From Struthio camelus (taxonomy: Eukaryota; Chordata; Aves; Struthioniformes; Struthionidae), in the NCBI RefSeq assembly GCF_040807025.1, contig NC_090942.1, positions 61,832,911 to 61,896,910 on the forward strand: a stretch of DNA of 64,000 nucleotides. Direction: 5' to 3'. Positions 24,777 to 38,148 of the stretch are shown piece by piece (position 1 is the stretch's first letter; every line of letters begins with the position of its first letter). The notes under the pieces were generated by a model. It saw only the letters and a list, made by a program, of their open reading frames with translations. It was not told the origin of the DNA and made no database searches. The position numbers and the translations under genes are program-made.

Positions 24777-27700
24777 GTAAGGAGGGCTGGCCGGCTGCTC
24801 TTCGTGGTGGTGTTGGTTGGTTTTTTGTTTTTTTTTTAAAACATTTATTTCACAATAAAGCCGATTTTGAGGTATCCTGGGAGAGACCCGTGGCGGGGGG
24901 TGGGGGAGACATCCCCGAGCCGGTCCGCCGCGGAGCCTGCGGCGGGCGAGAGCCGCCCTGGGGCCCGGCCCGGGGCCGGTGCCGGTTCGGAGCCGCGGCC
25001 CCTGCGGGAGCAGCTCCGCCTCGCACCCAAACGCGCCTTCGTTTGGGTCCAGTGTTTTGAGTGCAAATCCCAGAGAGCCAAAAAAAATTTGTGGGGGGGG
25101 GGGGGGAGAGAGAAGGTATTGTAGTTACACATCAGTGCTTTTAAAAATGATGTTTTATGAATGGAAAAAGGAGGTGGCTTATTGTTTGTATTTTTACACC
25201 TGGGCGCACCGCGCATAGTTGTTCTTTCCCGACTGGAAATTAACGCTTTAGTGAGACCTGTCGCATTCCCCAGCCAACCCGAGCAGCTCACAAAGCACCG
25301 CCCGGATGTTAAATGTCGGTCCTTAAACTGAAAACGCTGTGATTCAGTCATACTTCTGCGACCTGAACTTTGCTGACACCTAAGAAAATTGCAGGGCCTG
25401 CAACCCAGCCCCGTTGCTTTTTACGATCCCTCTCACTGCTCAGTTGTGCCGGCTGGCTCAAGACTAAAAGCAGCCCCGAGGTTGTCCTGTAATAACTCAG
25501 CCTCAGCGTTTCCTCGTTGGTACAGTGCTCCAGCAGAGCACAAAAATGCAATTGAAGAAATGTACACATTAGTCAGAGTTATTGTCATTTTTCCTTCACT
25601 GAAATATGCAACCATTCACAGAGGACAAGCGAATGAGAGGCAGGGATTGCTTTAAAGACTGCCCAGAGAAAGAGATGCTTTTCTAAAGAGCTCTTCACGC
25701 AGCCTTTGATAATGAAGTAGACTAATTGATTTTTCACTAGACTTCATATAAAAGCAAGGCATTTTCCTACTGACATTACAGGTTTTGTTTCATTTATCAT
25801 TTTTTTGTTTCGGTTGTCTGCAAGCTCAACACGCACCCAGAGGCAGAAGCAACTGTAAAACAGAAAAAGAAACTGGAGATGCAATGGGTTTAATAAGGGA
25901 TATTTACTTTGCAACTGAATATCTTTGTGTCGACAGTGAAAATGAGAGTTTCAGCCAAGTTGTAGAGTCATATCATGTATGCTTTCAGTTTATTAGCTCA
26001 TGTGGAGGCTGCCTAAAGAGAAACCAGAGATGGACATCTTTGCACATGCTCACTCCAAGTGTATGATTGTTAAAGTTTGCTGTCTTGGCTGTTTTACAGT
26101 TTCAGGCTCACAAAAGCTCCTAGGCTGTATTATTTAGTAAGTATCATTTTATAGGTAATAACTTTGAGGTGGATTACACAATCTAGCAAATAAGCGCATA
26201 GATTGAAAATACCTTTTTTAAAGATTTGATCAATTGAAAAAAAAATCAACTGTATTTTAAATCAGATTTGGTTTTGGGAAGGGCTCTCTCAGAAGAAAGG
26301 ATGTAGTGTAGACTTATCTCCACTCTAAGCTAACAACGTATCTGATCTTTCCGTATTTTGTTAACTGTCAAGCACTTTAAGCTGTGCAGCTAGTGATACT
26401 TAGATGATATGGTCTGAGCAGAATTTATGTGGCTAATATGATCTTGGAAATGGAGAGAGTGAAAATCAAAATACTCACAGAATCTTAAGTGCGATAAAAA
26501 TGTAACACCCACTCTATCAACTGGTATGTAGAAACTAAACATATCCTTATGGGGGTGTTAGTTTTATATAGTAGTAATATAACCCTTGGCGTATGGCACG
26601 TCATGATTATTAACTAGTCTACAGTCAAATTCGGGGGAAATGTTTCTGTTTGAACTTCCACATCTGTGAGTGTTTGTAAAATATCCACATTTTGTCTGTT
26701 TACAGAATAAAAGCTAGTTGTCAGGAATCCAGCCAGACCTAAGCGAATAGAAAACATTTCTTGTTTTCTGACAGTTTCCTTGTCTGACTGTTACAGTGAG
26801 CATTAATTCCTCCCCTGAAAATTGCTTTCCGTCAATGAGCAGAGAGCACTGACAGGACGATTGGTCAGAGAGGGACAGAGTTCTCCTTCAGGTTTTGTCC
26901 TTCCCTTCCCTTTCTTCTCCTCTGTTCTTAGTCACCAGCATTTACAGTGTGAAGAAGTTTGCCTAGATGCTGCGGTGTGTCCAGCAGGGGATGCACAGAG
27001 AGAGCAGTGTGGCAGGCACCAGTCCCACCGTGACTTCCAATGCAAATTGCCTAAAACCAGAAGCTAGGTAACAGGAGTCCCAAGGTCACTCTAGTCTAGT
27101 CTGTTTGCTTCTCGTTCTGCTACTGGTTTAGCTAATCATCTCTTTCTTTACTCAGCGGTAAGCAGATATTTGAAGCTGTATAGTAACAGATTGCAAACCT
27201 GGACCTTGGAAGCAACACTGTGTTCCCAGTAGTCAGCCCTGTCCAAGTTATTCTCATATTTGGCCTTTCCGTGTTTTGTTCACTAACAATCTCTTTAGCT
27301 GCACAGTGTTTTGTAAAGATATTTGCATGGTTAGCCAGGCTTTTAGTATGAAACGTGAACTTTGGATTTGCTGCCATCTGTGTGGGTACAATAAACAGCT
27401 CAAGCGTGAAACAGAAGTGGGCAAATTTTGAGTTAATGAAATAAAAGGGTGAGAAGACAGTTCAATCCAAGGTGGTTCATATATGCTTTAGTCTTGTGCC
27501 ATTCAAAATCAATAGCAAGATCCCTGTTGACTTGAATGGAAGTAATATTTGGCACTTTTCAACAGGGTATGTTTATTCCAACTGTTACAGTTTCCTTAAT
27601 TTTCCTTTTATCTCACTGAAATGTGATCGTAAAGTTTCCTGCAATAAAGGTCTAGGGTAGATTGTAGTTTGTTTTTGGAAACAACGTATGTGAATTTGTG

Positions 27701-29863
27701 TGTTAGTTACCACAGTGACCGCAGACAGTTTTACGTGCTGCACGAAGCAGTTAAAATAATGCTCACCGCATGACGTATGAGGTGCCCAATTTTGCCAGCA
27801 AGATTTCCTTCATTAGTACTGGCTCAGTATATACTGGGTAACTTATGATACTTGAAATGAATGCACCTGTTAGTAAGTGTAAGGATGAGGAGATGATATT
27901 GCAAGCTTATGAAGTAGCACTCATGTTGACATTTGTTTTCTCTGCTTGTCACCTTGCACATGTTAAACCAAAGAACTGAACTTTGGTTCATGTTATGCGT
28001 TCAGTATTTGTTAGCCAAGAAATTCAGTTACACTTATGTCAGCGTAAGATCTGCTGGATATTGAGGATTTGCTGGGTATCGACCGTCTCTTGCCATTCGC
28101 ATCCAAGTACACAAAGAAGGTAGATGCTGCTCGATTCTGTTGTGAGCAGATGGTCCCGTTAGAGTAAATACTCTTTGCAGTGCAACTCTAAATTACAGAT
28201 AGGCATTTCCAGTCTTTTTATCTGTCTTTTTCTGTTCCGAAACTGTATAGAAGGCAATGCTTAGTATTGCATGGGTACATTCTTGTTAATCTTAGCAAAG
28301 CAGTATGTCGCTCCATAAAATGGGGAAGACACCAGGTGAAAGCAAGCCTGTTGTGCTGCCTGCAGCACTTGCAGCAGAGCTGAGCTCAGTAGTTTAATAC
28401 CCCGGCCTGTTCGGGAGTCGTTCCTTCTACTTTCCAGCGTTGGATGTGGAGCTTGCTAGCATTGCCTGTCGTTCTTTATAACCTTTCACGAAACAGCCAG
28501 CGTTACCTGCTTTTCCTTTCAATTACCATCTGTCCACAGGACAGATTTTTCCGCTCTGCGAAAGCAAGGAGCTTTTCTCCCTTTCTTTCCTGAGATTGCA
28601 CTTGGGAGGCGATAGGGAGTAGCTGTGGGGGCCTCTGCTCCCCGCGTTACGTCCCTCTCTCTTCCTCGGAGCCAAGACGTCTTTTCTTCCTCCTCACCAG
28701 CAGGTGGAGGAAGCACTATTCTTCTCTAGCCATTCGTCTAGCAAGTTAATTATTTTGGGAATTGATGCCAAGCTACAGCCCAATATGAAAAACAGGCATG
28801 TGCGTATTTGTGCGGGCGCATTACAATTAGTGGTGCATGTTATTTGTCTTGTTTGGATAGAAATGCAGGTAGAAGGTTATTGCCAGATTAAATTGGTTTC
28901 TAAATTAATATTTTAGAGGAGAAAAAAAAAAAAAGCCTTAGATCAACAGAACTATTTTCATGTGCAATTCAAGTGAAAATCTTCGCTTTGAAATAACTCT
29001 GCTTTGTGATGATTTGGGAAATCCACACAGGGTTTTTGAAACTCTGAAACAGAAACATTATATATTGAAGGAAGACTTTGCTTTGCTGATTGTATTTCTC
29101 TGTGTTATGGCAAAACCAAAACATGAATTACAACAGTCACAGCTCTGTCACGTCAGGAATTAACGCCTTTTTTGCCACGCAACCATCTGTTTGTTTGCAG
29201 TGTGGTTTTTAAAAATTCCAAATGACGAGATAAAAATGTGCTCGCGGGTCACCGGGGACAGTGAAAGCCGGGCAGGACGTTTGTCCCAATTCTCTTGTTA
29301 CTTTGCTGCTGCCATAAGGAGGAAGGTGGCTGTCTGCTGCTTTCAAGCGCTTTGGCCAGGAACCTCAAGCCTGGTTAGCCGGCCGTACGCTGTGATTCAG
29401 TGGCTCATTACTGATCGCCTGGACACACGTTCTCCTTTTTTTTTTTTCTCAGTGTATCTCCCATATGAGGAACTGGAAGTGTTCTGGCAGCCTTCAAGAC
29501 CTGGACTATCCCAGTGAATAAAAAAAGTTATGTTAGAAGCGTGTTCATGTTGCAAAGTCAAACATTCCACACATAGAAAATGTCAGTATCCCTCTCTTCC
29601 CTCTTGCACATGTGAATTATCATATGATTTTAATGACGTGATCTACTTCCATTTTTTTCCTCATAACTTCTGCTTCCTTTAGCACGTGGGCCACTACTTC
29701 GTGTTGATTTCTATCTTGGTCATTCAGTATGCATCTTTTGCAGAATCGTGTCCAAATCGGGCACAGAACTGTTTATTCTTTGGAGATTTTCTTTGCTGTT
29801 TTCATTAAACTGTCTTCCTTTATTGCAGACATGGTGGAAGTATCTACTCAGCACTGCTGTGAT

Positions 29864-30030
29864 GTGAAGTGCTTGCACAGTGCTTCGCACAGCAGGATCT
29901 TGATTCGTGAATGTGACTTCTACAGCTGTGATAATACACGTGAATAATAGTAATAATGGCTTGTATCACTACCCCCATTTTATACATGAGGAAGAAAAAT
30001 TTGTAGATTAAAGCCAAAATCGTCAGAGGT
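29864..30030 (+). repeat. MIR-like SINE remnant
   Basis: Segments in the right order for a core-SINE/MIR type element: TGCTTGCACAGTGCTTCGCA, then AATAATAGTAATAATGGC, then ATCACTACCCCCATTTTATA followed by CATGAGGAAGAAAAATTTG. The CCCATTTTAYA-GATGAGGAA block is the most diagnostic. Heavily decayed. Confidence 0.55.
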
Positions 30031-33000
30031 ATCTGCTAGTTTTGAGTGCGCAACCTAACACCTGATTTTCCAGACATGTAGAGTATGTAACATCAGAGTC
30101 TGACAGATGACAGCTGAGCGGCAGAGCTCAGTCTCTCTTCCTTTTCACAATCTGCTCTCTCTCTTTGCCTGGAGCTTTCGTCCCTGTATGACATGCAGCG
30201 TCGCTCTTCGTTCCTGACCTCTTTGCACCGCGCTTGTGCTGGTGCCTCTGCCTTTGTTCTGCGTGCCAGTGCTGTGACCCGCACGGAAGGTGTTGCTTCG
30301 TGCACCGCTTTGCAGCGCAGAATCCGTGCAGGCTGCAATGGGTCCCGCACGCACCTCTCCAGCCACCTAACAGCTATATGTGGCCAGAGATCCCTCAGTG
30401 GAAGGGGGTTCTTGCAAAACGTATGTGGCAAAACCTAACTGTTTTTTTTTTTTTTTTTCCTGGAGATGTGCAAACTGTTCTTTTAGAGACGCATAATGTG
30501 GCTAAATCTGGACACGTTTTCACAATGCTGGTAAAGAAACGTTCCTGAAACTTTGGTTGTCTTCTGTACAATTTGTACCAAAGCATGGAAATTCCAGATC
30601 TGGAATGAATGGAAATTGGAAAGAGGATAGGGGCTTGCATATAGGTTTGTTGTTAATTTGTTATTTGTTCCATCCCTAGTTATTAGCTGTATTCTGAGAC
30701 TCTGAATTAAAAAGAAAGGTAAAAGAAAAACACCAGATTTACTCTCACGTGATTTGTAATGAATACTGTAGGCTTACTACGGTAGGAGTTACTGTCAGGT
30801 TGTAAAAAATTACTACGTTCAGTGTTCACATGCATGCTTGTATAACTGAAATGTCAAAGAAGAATTGAACTTCAAGGAAGGAACTTCAGCAGAAATTACT
30901 GATTACAGCAGGGTATTAGGTGAAAGACATTAGTCCAAAATAATTGTATTCTGCGCTGAAAAGTCCCATTAGAGAAGCAGTTTGATTCAGAGGAATATAG
31001 TTCAGTGGTATAAAAGTCTGAATTAATGACTAGCCAGTAAGGGGTCATCAAATATATGAGCTTGTCAAATCTTTTACCAAATTAAAGAACAGCATGTTCT
31101 TCCTCAGCCTTGAGTGGACGTCAGGTAATATTCCTTCAAAGATGTTGGAGTCCTATATGGGTGGACGAATTGGAAGGTTTTGAGGGCCTATTGCTGCTTT
31201 TTTCATTAGATTGAACAATTTGCAGCAGGTCAATTAACTTTCCTGTGTCTCGGTGTATCCCTTTGTGAAGGGGTACTACTTAATGTAGGGAAGTTAGATT
31301 AATTAATGGAGCAAATTTGGGCCTGGTATGTAGCCGCTGTGATCCTACTACATTTGAAGTTTGTAACGGAATTTGAGCCAATGTTTATAATGCAGTCCTC
31401 AGCTTAAAACACTGTAAAATGCCTAAGCATTTTTACAAATGGTTTCTAAGCACCATATGTGAGAGAACTCAACAGAATGGAAATTGCTTGTACAATGTCT
31501 TTCATTAGATATAGATAAAATATATTGCGTTTTTGGTGGCATGTGTTTTAAAAATTATTATTATTTTTTTTAAGAACCACATTGTGGATTTGACATGTGG
31601 AGACAATTATTGTATATATTGTAGTTCGGGGTCATACATATTGAATAAAACCATTTGGAATGTGCAGTTCTTGCTAGCAATTGTTTATCCTTTATAAAAC
31701 TGTAATCGCAGTTAGTCTGTGTTTTGTCTGGTAAATAAATAACTGGAGAGTTTTTGCTGGATTGAAGAATTGGGAAGAGGCATGTGGTGGCCGCAGCAGA
31801 GCCGAGGAGGAATGCTGTAGGTGGGTTAAACAGTCCCAGGTATATCAGTCTTGAACACAGGCAGGTCAACATGAGTAAAGGTGTGATAATTAAAATTTAG
31901 AGCATAAGGGGCACATTTCCAATGCTATATACCAGGGATTCACCCACACAGTCTGCCTGAGTGCTGACTTTGCCTTGATGCGGGCACCTCCCTGGCTGGT
32001 GGCAGCAACAGGAGCCTCAGTCCCCAGCCTCCTGGACCACACTTACGTACCATCCGTCTTCCCAGACCAGGAGGCTTGCGCCATAGCATCCCCTCCTACT
32101 GTACAAGCAGGTTCCTCATGCGAGGACATCATTGTTTTCCTTGCTGTCCTCTTGCACGCTCTACCTATGTAAAATGGGACCAAAACCATGTTTTCTGCCT
32201 TGGCCCTAGCTGATGCTTCTGAGCTAGAAGTGCAGGTGTGCCTCCAGATGTGGGGTGGCAGCAAGAAGTGGCGGTAGCCGCTGCCAACTCCTTGTCTGCG
32301 CAGAGCGGCTGGAGCATCCACAGCTCCTGATGTGTCCAGTAGCTGCTGCCAGTGCCCAGCTCTGACATACAGTTTTGATGGTTTGCGTGCCAGCAGGGAT
32401 GTGCATATTATAGTGTGGTAGTCTCTGACCTACACAGAGCATTGATGTTGTCTCTTGCTTGCCTCCTTCATAAGTCAGGATTTGTCCCTAAAGTGCCCAG
32501 GCGTGCACCTGATACTTTATAGAAAATATTATTTTTATTACATCCGATGGGTCAATGTGCTTGGAATAGTTGGTATTTCGGGGAAAATGTATCTCAGATG
32601 AAAAGGTCTGTTACTAAATATGTAAATGATATTTGTCAGTGTTTCTCTCAAGTGTCTTCTAACAGATGTGAGTACCATGTGTGTCCATTTAATAAACTAA
32701 ACTCAAAATAATTTCCACTTTGGTAGATATATGACAAATAGCTGGGCGGGGGGGAGGGAGGGCAGGGGCTGAGGAGTGAACTACAAAGCAAGGTAAAAAC
32801 TGCATATGTGTGCTGTTACATTTGATGACCAATTCATTAAAGCCATAAGTGTATCCAGGCTTTCAATGGTGTTCTCCTGCTGTTGCTTCCTGTACTCCCT
32901 GGCTACAAAATCAGTCTCTATGGCTCTCATTTGTCTTACCCACATGAAAGACTTTGAGCATCTGCAAGTTATGATTTGAGAAGTATCTGCTTTTAAACAG

Positions 33001-34410
33001 AATATATTTATCACCATGTCTTCTCAGACAACATGGTACATTGTATAAATTAGAGGAGCCCAGACCTTTGAACACTAGGGGGCTGGGTGAGATATTGCAT
33101 GAGGCTGTGGTGTCTGGCCATCCTGATCAAACAGTCTGGACCCACACCAAAAATGCCAGATGTTGGATAGATGTAGAGGCCCTCCTGTAACCTGTACTAC
33201 ATGCTACAATGGGGGATGGGTGGAGGGTGCCAGACTCTAGCTGTCTATTGCTGATACACTGTTTAATGGTCTCATTTTAGCTCAGTGTTTTTCATATTTT
33301 AAACTAATCACCATGGATCTCGATCATCCTGAACTAATCACCTTAATTCATTGTTTTAAACTAATGCAATACTTAAGAGTCTCCTAACTCTCCAAAGGCA
33401 GATTGCATTTGCTACTAGCTTTGATGGCTTACAAGATGTCAGCCCTTAAAACTGTCACTGGCCCACAAGTGGATACAAGTCCTGGATCTTGCTCAAGTGT
33501 GATTTTTTTCAGGCTCTGTTCTTACACATGGAGGAGAATAATAAAATACGGTAATGCCTAGTTTCTTATAGATATTAAACAAAAAAACCCAAAACAGTGA
33601 AGCAGCTATGGGAAAAGGGCTTGACGTGACTGGAATGTTCAGAAGAGTCCTGGCCAGTTGTAGGCGAAGGCAAAATCACAAACGAAGTGGAGGTTATTTA
33701 GTGGTTTATGATTTATTTCTTGGCTGCAGAATCTTATTCCAGTGACCTCTACTAACCAGACCGAAAACTTTGTTAAGAAGACAGTTGAGGGTGTTCAAGT
33801 TAATATTCGACCAACACAACTATTAATTTCTGGGTGATTCTTCAGGCTTCACTTCTAGCTCGCTACCTTTCCCACCTCACCTCAGCCCCATCTATAATAG
33901 AAAACTCTCCTCTTCACAATGCTACTCACTTCATCTTCCTGCTCAGCCCAGATATTTTTCCGCAACTCCACTCAACTCTGTATGGGTCACTTAACAACCC
34001 TCCTTGTTCCCACTACACTGTTTCAGAGTGGGCCAAGGGCAGTTTGGGATGCTGTGGGAGCAAGGGGAGAGGTCTTGCATGCCGCGTGGAGCTGTCTCTA
34101 ACACAGCATTAACGCCGGAAAGGCAGCTCCCTCCCTATTGCCTTGCCTTCTTCAGGGACATCTGCCTGTGGTGAGCCCTAGATATTGTGTTAAGCCCAGA
34201 GGCCCATAGCTACTCTGGCCCTGCTGCTGGCATGTGGGACAACTTAAGCAGAGACACTGGAGGAGCCAAATGTCTTTGCTCTGAGGTCTGGCTGCTTGAG
34301 GGACTTGCAATTATGCTAATGTCTTGCTGTGATAGAGAGCTGAGTCAGCATATTTGGGTATAAGCACTAGTGCCTTGGAATAGGGACAGTAGTTAAGGCA
34401 TATTAGACTT

Positions 34411-34442
34411 AAAAAAAAAAAAGAAAGAAAGAAAAGAAAAGG
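34411..34442 (+). repeat. A12 and GAAA/GAAAA microsatellite
   Basis: Twelve A residues followed by GAAA and GAAAA units. Purine-only. No transposon sequence recognised upstream. Confidence 0.9.
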
Positions 34443-35639
34443 ATTTCATTGTTCCTGTGAAAAGATATTGTTCCAAGTTTGGAGACTAAATTTAGCCATT
34501 CATGGATAGATCAGAAAGATTTGAGTCCTGCTGTAAATGGAAATCACAAAGCCTCCATATCACGTTTCCCACGCACAAAAAAGCGATTTAATCTCTGTTA
34601 CAATTTCTAATCTCCACAAAACCCCTGATGATAAATGATATCTCCCTTTACTTGAGATACAAGTGTTATTTAAAAAGTGAGTATGAGTATTTTTATGATG
34701 CTGATCACAAAAGGTAGCAACGAGGATTGGATGAAAATATCTATTTGATCTGTGTGGTCCTAAGCAAACGTTCCTTTCTGTTAAACGCAGTGTTTTGTTG
34801 TCACTGATACAAAAAGATTAAGCCTTTTGCACACAAGTTTCATGGAGAAAGTTTGCTAAGCGTTTGTTAAAAAACAACTCCTATGGCATATTTTTGGAGT
34901 TTTCATTTATTTGTTTATTTTTGCCATTGCATTCTGCATAAATCCAATCTAGTAACTTCTAGAATGGAGTTTGTGTCTGTTGCAAGGAATGAATGCCTGT
35001 TAGCCTATCTGGTAGTCCTGGAAGCTAGAGCACCTGAAGATTTCATAAACTTGAAACAAAGTCATTCTTAGCAGTGATTTCAGAGGGGCTGTGCTACAGG
35101 TCATTGTTCCTGCTGAAACGTTTTGGCACAGGAAAACGTTGTCTGGTAGGAGAACACAGAAGAGTGAAACCTTCCTGGTTGTTGAATGCTCTAACCCTGC
35201 ATGCTCTAACCCTCTAAGCCTAGAGCATGAAATAGCTTCAAATTAGTATAAGACAAAAATGCCTGTGAAATACCTGCTGGAAGGCAATACTACTGCTTGA
35301 GCACAAGGGTATTTAAGATACAGTAGTAAGCAGGACATTTGGACCTATATCCGTACTTGACAACTGTAATGTGATAGTTAGGATTAGCTAGATTTGGGGG
35401 TGGCTTAGTTAGAGTCTGTATATATTTTTATAATTCACTTGGTTCTCATGCCACGAATAGATTTGGCATGGGCTTGGGTGACCTACATAAGGGTACAACT
35501 GAGAGACATCCACATTATCCACATCATCCACTCAGGAAGATAAATTTTTAACCAAGCCTATACATGAGTCATACAGTGTCCTTTACGCTAAGCTGCCTCT
35601 TCCTTTCGTGCAGTTCAACTTTCCCTCATTTTATTTATT

Positions 35640-35756
35640 TATAGGCCTTTATGTGTCATTCATCACCCTACTATCGGAGCACCTCTCATAGCCTTACAGT
35701 TCTTCTGATCAGTATGTAGAATTATTCTCTCCATTTTTCCAAAGAGGAAATGAGGT
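35640..35756 (+). repeat. MIR-like or LINE-tail remnant
   Basis: GGAGCACCTCTCATAGCCTT, then ATTCTCTCCATTTTTCCAAA and GAGGAAATGAGG, resembles the pattern 'few hundred bp unit ending in CCCATTTTACAGATGAGG' seen in old amniote SINEs. Weak. Confidence 0.35.
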
Positions 35757-36681
35757 AATATCTATACTTAAATGTCGCATCAGCTTAGCTGGGTCTGCTA
35801 GTCAGCTGAAAAAGTTGCAGCCTAGGCCAGCCCGGGGTGAGCAGGAGCTGAACGGTGGGAGCAGTTCTGGCAAGCACGGATATCCTTTCCTGGTAATGTT
35901 TTCTTTGGAGTGTTGAAATAAGGTGAAATAGAGCAACACTCTTCTGTGGGTTTAAGCTTTGTCTCCTGTAGGATTCTGTTGTTATAGCTGCAGTTTGAGC
36001 ACCGAGGGGGTAAGTGGTTTCCCTGAGGTTTCCAGAGCTTCTGTGGCTGAGCTACCACAGCTTCAGTGCTTCACTGAGTCTAGTCTTGTGTTAATGTGTG
36101 TAACCATCTCTCTCTCAGGAAGGTAACTGCTAAAGTAACATCCTCTTTCATACTCTAGGGATGTGTCAGAAGTGATGGTGCCACCTTTTCCTCCAGGCTG
36201 TTATATATCTCTCCCGTTTGGTCACCATTCCATGCCACTTCAAGTCCTTAGGACTTGGAAAGAACAAGGGCCTCCAGCTAGACTGTGCGGTATATTTACA
36301 TCGAGGCCATGGACTAGCCCTCTTTTTCAACAGCGGGTTTATTCTGTGTACACTATGAGGATTTGCTCTCCATCTCTCTGTTTCTGTGAAACAAATGTGT
36401 TCTCTCAGTTCATCCTGTCTGGCATTTCATTATGAAAATGTGTTCTAATGGGACCTATGAAATGCTTCATTGTAGATTGCGTATTACTAGAGAGGATTTC
36501 GTCAGGGAAAAGAATTTCATTCTGTACTTTAACCTCCTTCCAGCCTTTCTCAGATGAAAAGAAAACTCTGTAGCCATGACTGTAACTGGTTATCATTATT
36601 GGATATCATTATTCACTCACTTGGAGTGTAAAGCAAAAAAAATCACATCCCTTGTGATGTGTCCGTGGGTAAAATGCTGCT

Positions 36682-36729
36682 CACAGTTACATTAACACTG
36701 TTGTAAACTGAAGAGTAGAATTTGGCCCT
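36682..36729. repeat. Half of a GTTACAC-type palindromic repeat
   Basis: CAGTTACATTAACACTGTTG followed by TAAACTGAAGAGTAGAATTTGGCCC resembles the right half of the element type at 10.0 kb. The left half is not recognisable. Confidence 0.45.
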
Positions 36730-38121
36730 TTGTCTCAATTGAAATATTTGGTTAACACAAGCAAGGACTAAACAATACACTTGAAAGCAATTTGTGTTAT
36801 TGTCTGTAGAGCAGAGCTTGTATTTTATGAACCGGTTGATCATAAAGACAGCATAAATCATGTAAAGCATTCTCATTTACTTTTTCTTTCTTTTTTCCTT
36901 TTGCAGATGGGGCTTGTAGAGTAGAGTTGCAGTCAAATGTCTGCTCCAGGATATTTTAGTTGAACTGTGTGAGTCCATTAAACAAATGTAATGGCTTTTT
37001 GGAAAGAAGTGCTGCGTGTTTCAACCCAAATGTTTTACATAGAGAACATCTGGGTAGTTCTGGGTTTTTGTACGTAGAGCACATCAGACAGCAGCCTTAG
37101 TGAGCTCAGCTGGGAGGTTGCCTGGGATGTAGTTGTAGGATATGACAGTTCAGTTGTTATAGAGAGGAATTCCTATGAAGTATTGCCATGAACTGAATGT
37201 TTGGCACAAACAGCTGTATCTTTGTTTCACTGTACACCCAAGTTATTCTTCTTATCTGCCCAGCAAAACTCTAAACGGTGCTTAAACAACCCAGTAAATG
37301 TTGGCACCTCTAAGCTGCAACATGCACGTTAAAGCAGGCTTCAGAAAGCAATCGTCATTAAGGGGAAACTAAGCTCGCTCTATTCGCAGCAAGGCGCTTG
37401 TGTGCTTCTATTGATTCCTGCCCTGGGCAACGCGGTGCAAGGGAGCGATGAATGCAGTATGTACAAACGCAATGGCAGGATGGAGTTGGAGTTGATCAGC
37501 GTTACAGTGGTGTGGCGTGTTGTTGTTTTGAGGAATGTGAAAATGCACGATGAGTGAAATCCACGTGCTTAGCTTGACATCAGAGTTTACTGGGGTTACT
37601 AAAAGAACTTTAACCTGGCTAAATTAGTAAGTCTCCTTTTAATTCAGGACATCAGAGGCAATATGTTTCCAGGAAATGTAGGAAATGTTGAAAACAGTCT
37701 TATTTAGGAGTCTGTGCTTAAATTATTTCTGCAGTTTAGCGGAGGAATGTGTGGCTCAAATGAGATGAAAGCTGTAATTTCCAGAGTAGCAACGCAGCTT
37801 CCCCTTTCAGGGTTGTTTAAGTAAAAGTTAAACAAAATGGGTTAGGCAGTCTCTCGCTCCAGTCCCTTGCGGACAGCAATTCACATTGCACAGCACCGCT
37901 TTAATAGTTCTCCTCGGCGTGACATGATTTGTGGTATTTGCTGAGATGAATTTCTGGACTGAGCAGTGTGAGAGGGAATTGCTCCTCACCCTGAGGAAGG
38001 TGGTATATCCAAGTCTGCGCGAAGGTCACTGGCAGGGTGAAGTGGGAAGCCTGCGTCGCTGCTGTAGCACTACCTAACATCTTAGCTTTTGGCAAAGGGA
38101 GCCCAGAAGTCTGAGTGCTAA

Positions 38122-38148
38122 CCCCCCCCCCCCCCCCCCCCCCCCCCC
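38122..38148 (+). repeat. Poly-C run of 27
   Basis: Twenty-seven consecutive C residues in otherwise ordinary intronic sequence. It can form i-motif/G-quadruplex structures, is prone to length error in sequencing, and its true length is uncertain. Confidence 0.95.

Larger units (their letters stand above)
23890..25050 (+). promoter_or_regulatory. NUAK1: CpG island with NUAK1 promoter and 5' UTR
   Basis: An abrupt change from AT-rich DNA (an A/T run at about 23852-23880) to dense GC and CpG spans the 5' leader, exon 1 and the start of intron 1. GC boxes are visible at 24343-24350 and around 24361-24369, and no TATA box is evident, as is usual for CpG-island promoters of broadly expressed genes. 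There is no upstream ATG on this strand between 23718 and the NUAK1 initiator at 24474, so no conventional upstream ORF is expected. The transcription start cannot be placed from sequence alone. It probably lies within the few hundred bases before 24474. The intronic part (about 24880-25050) is also CpG-dense and may carry regulatory sites. Confidence 0.85.
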
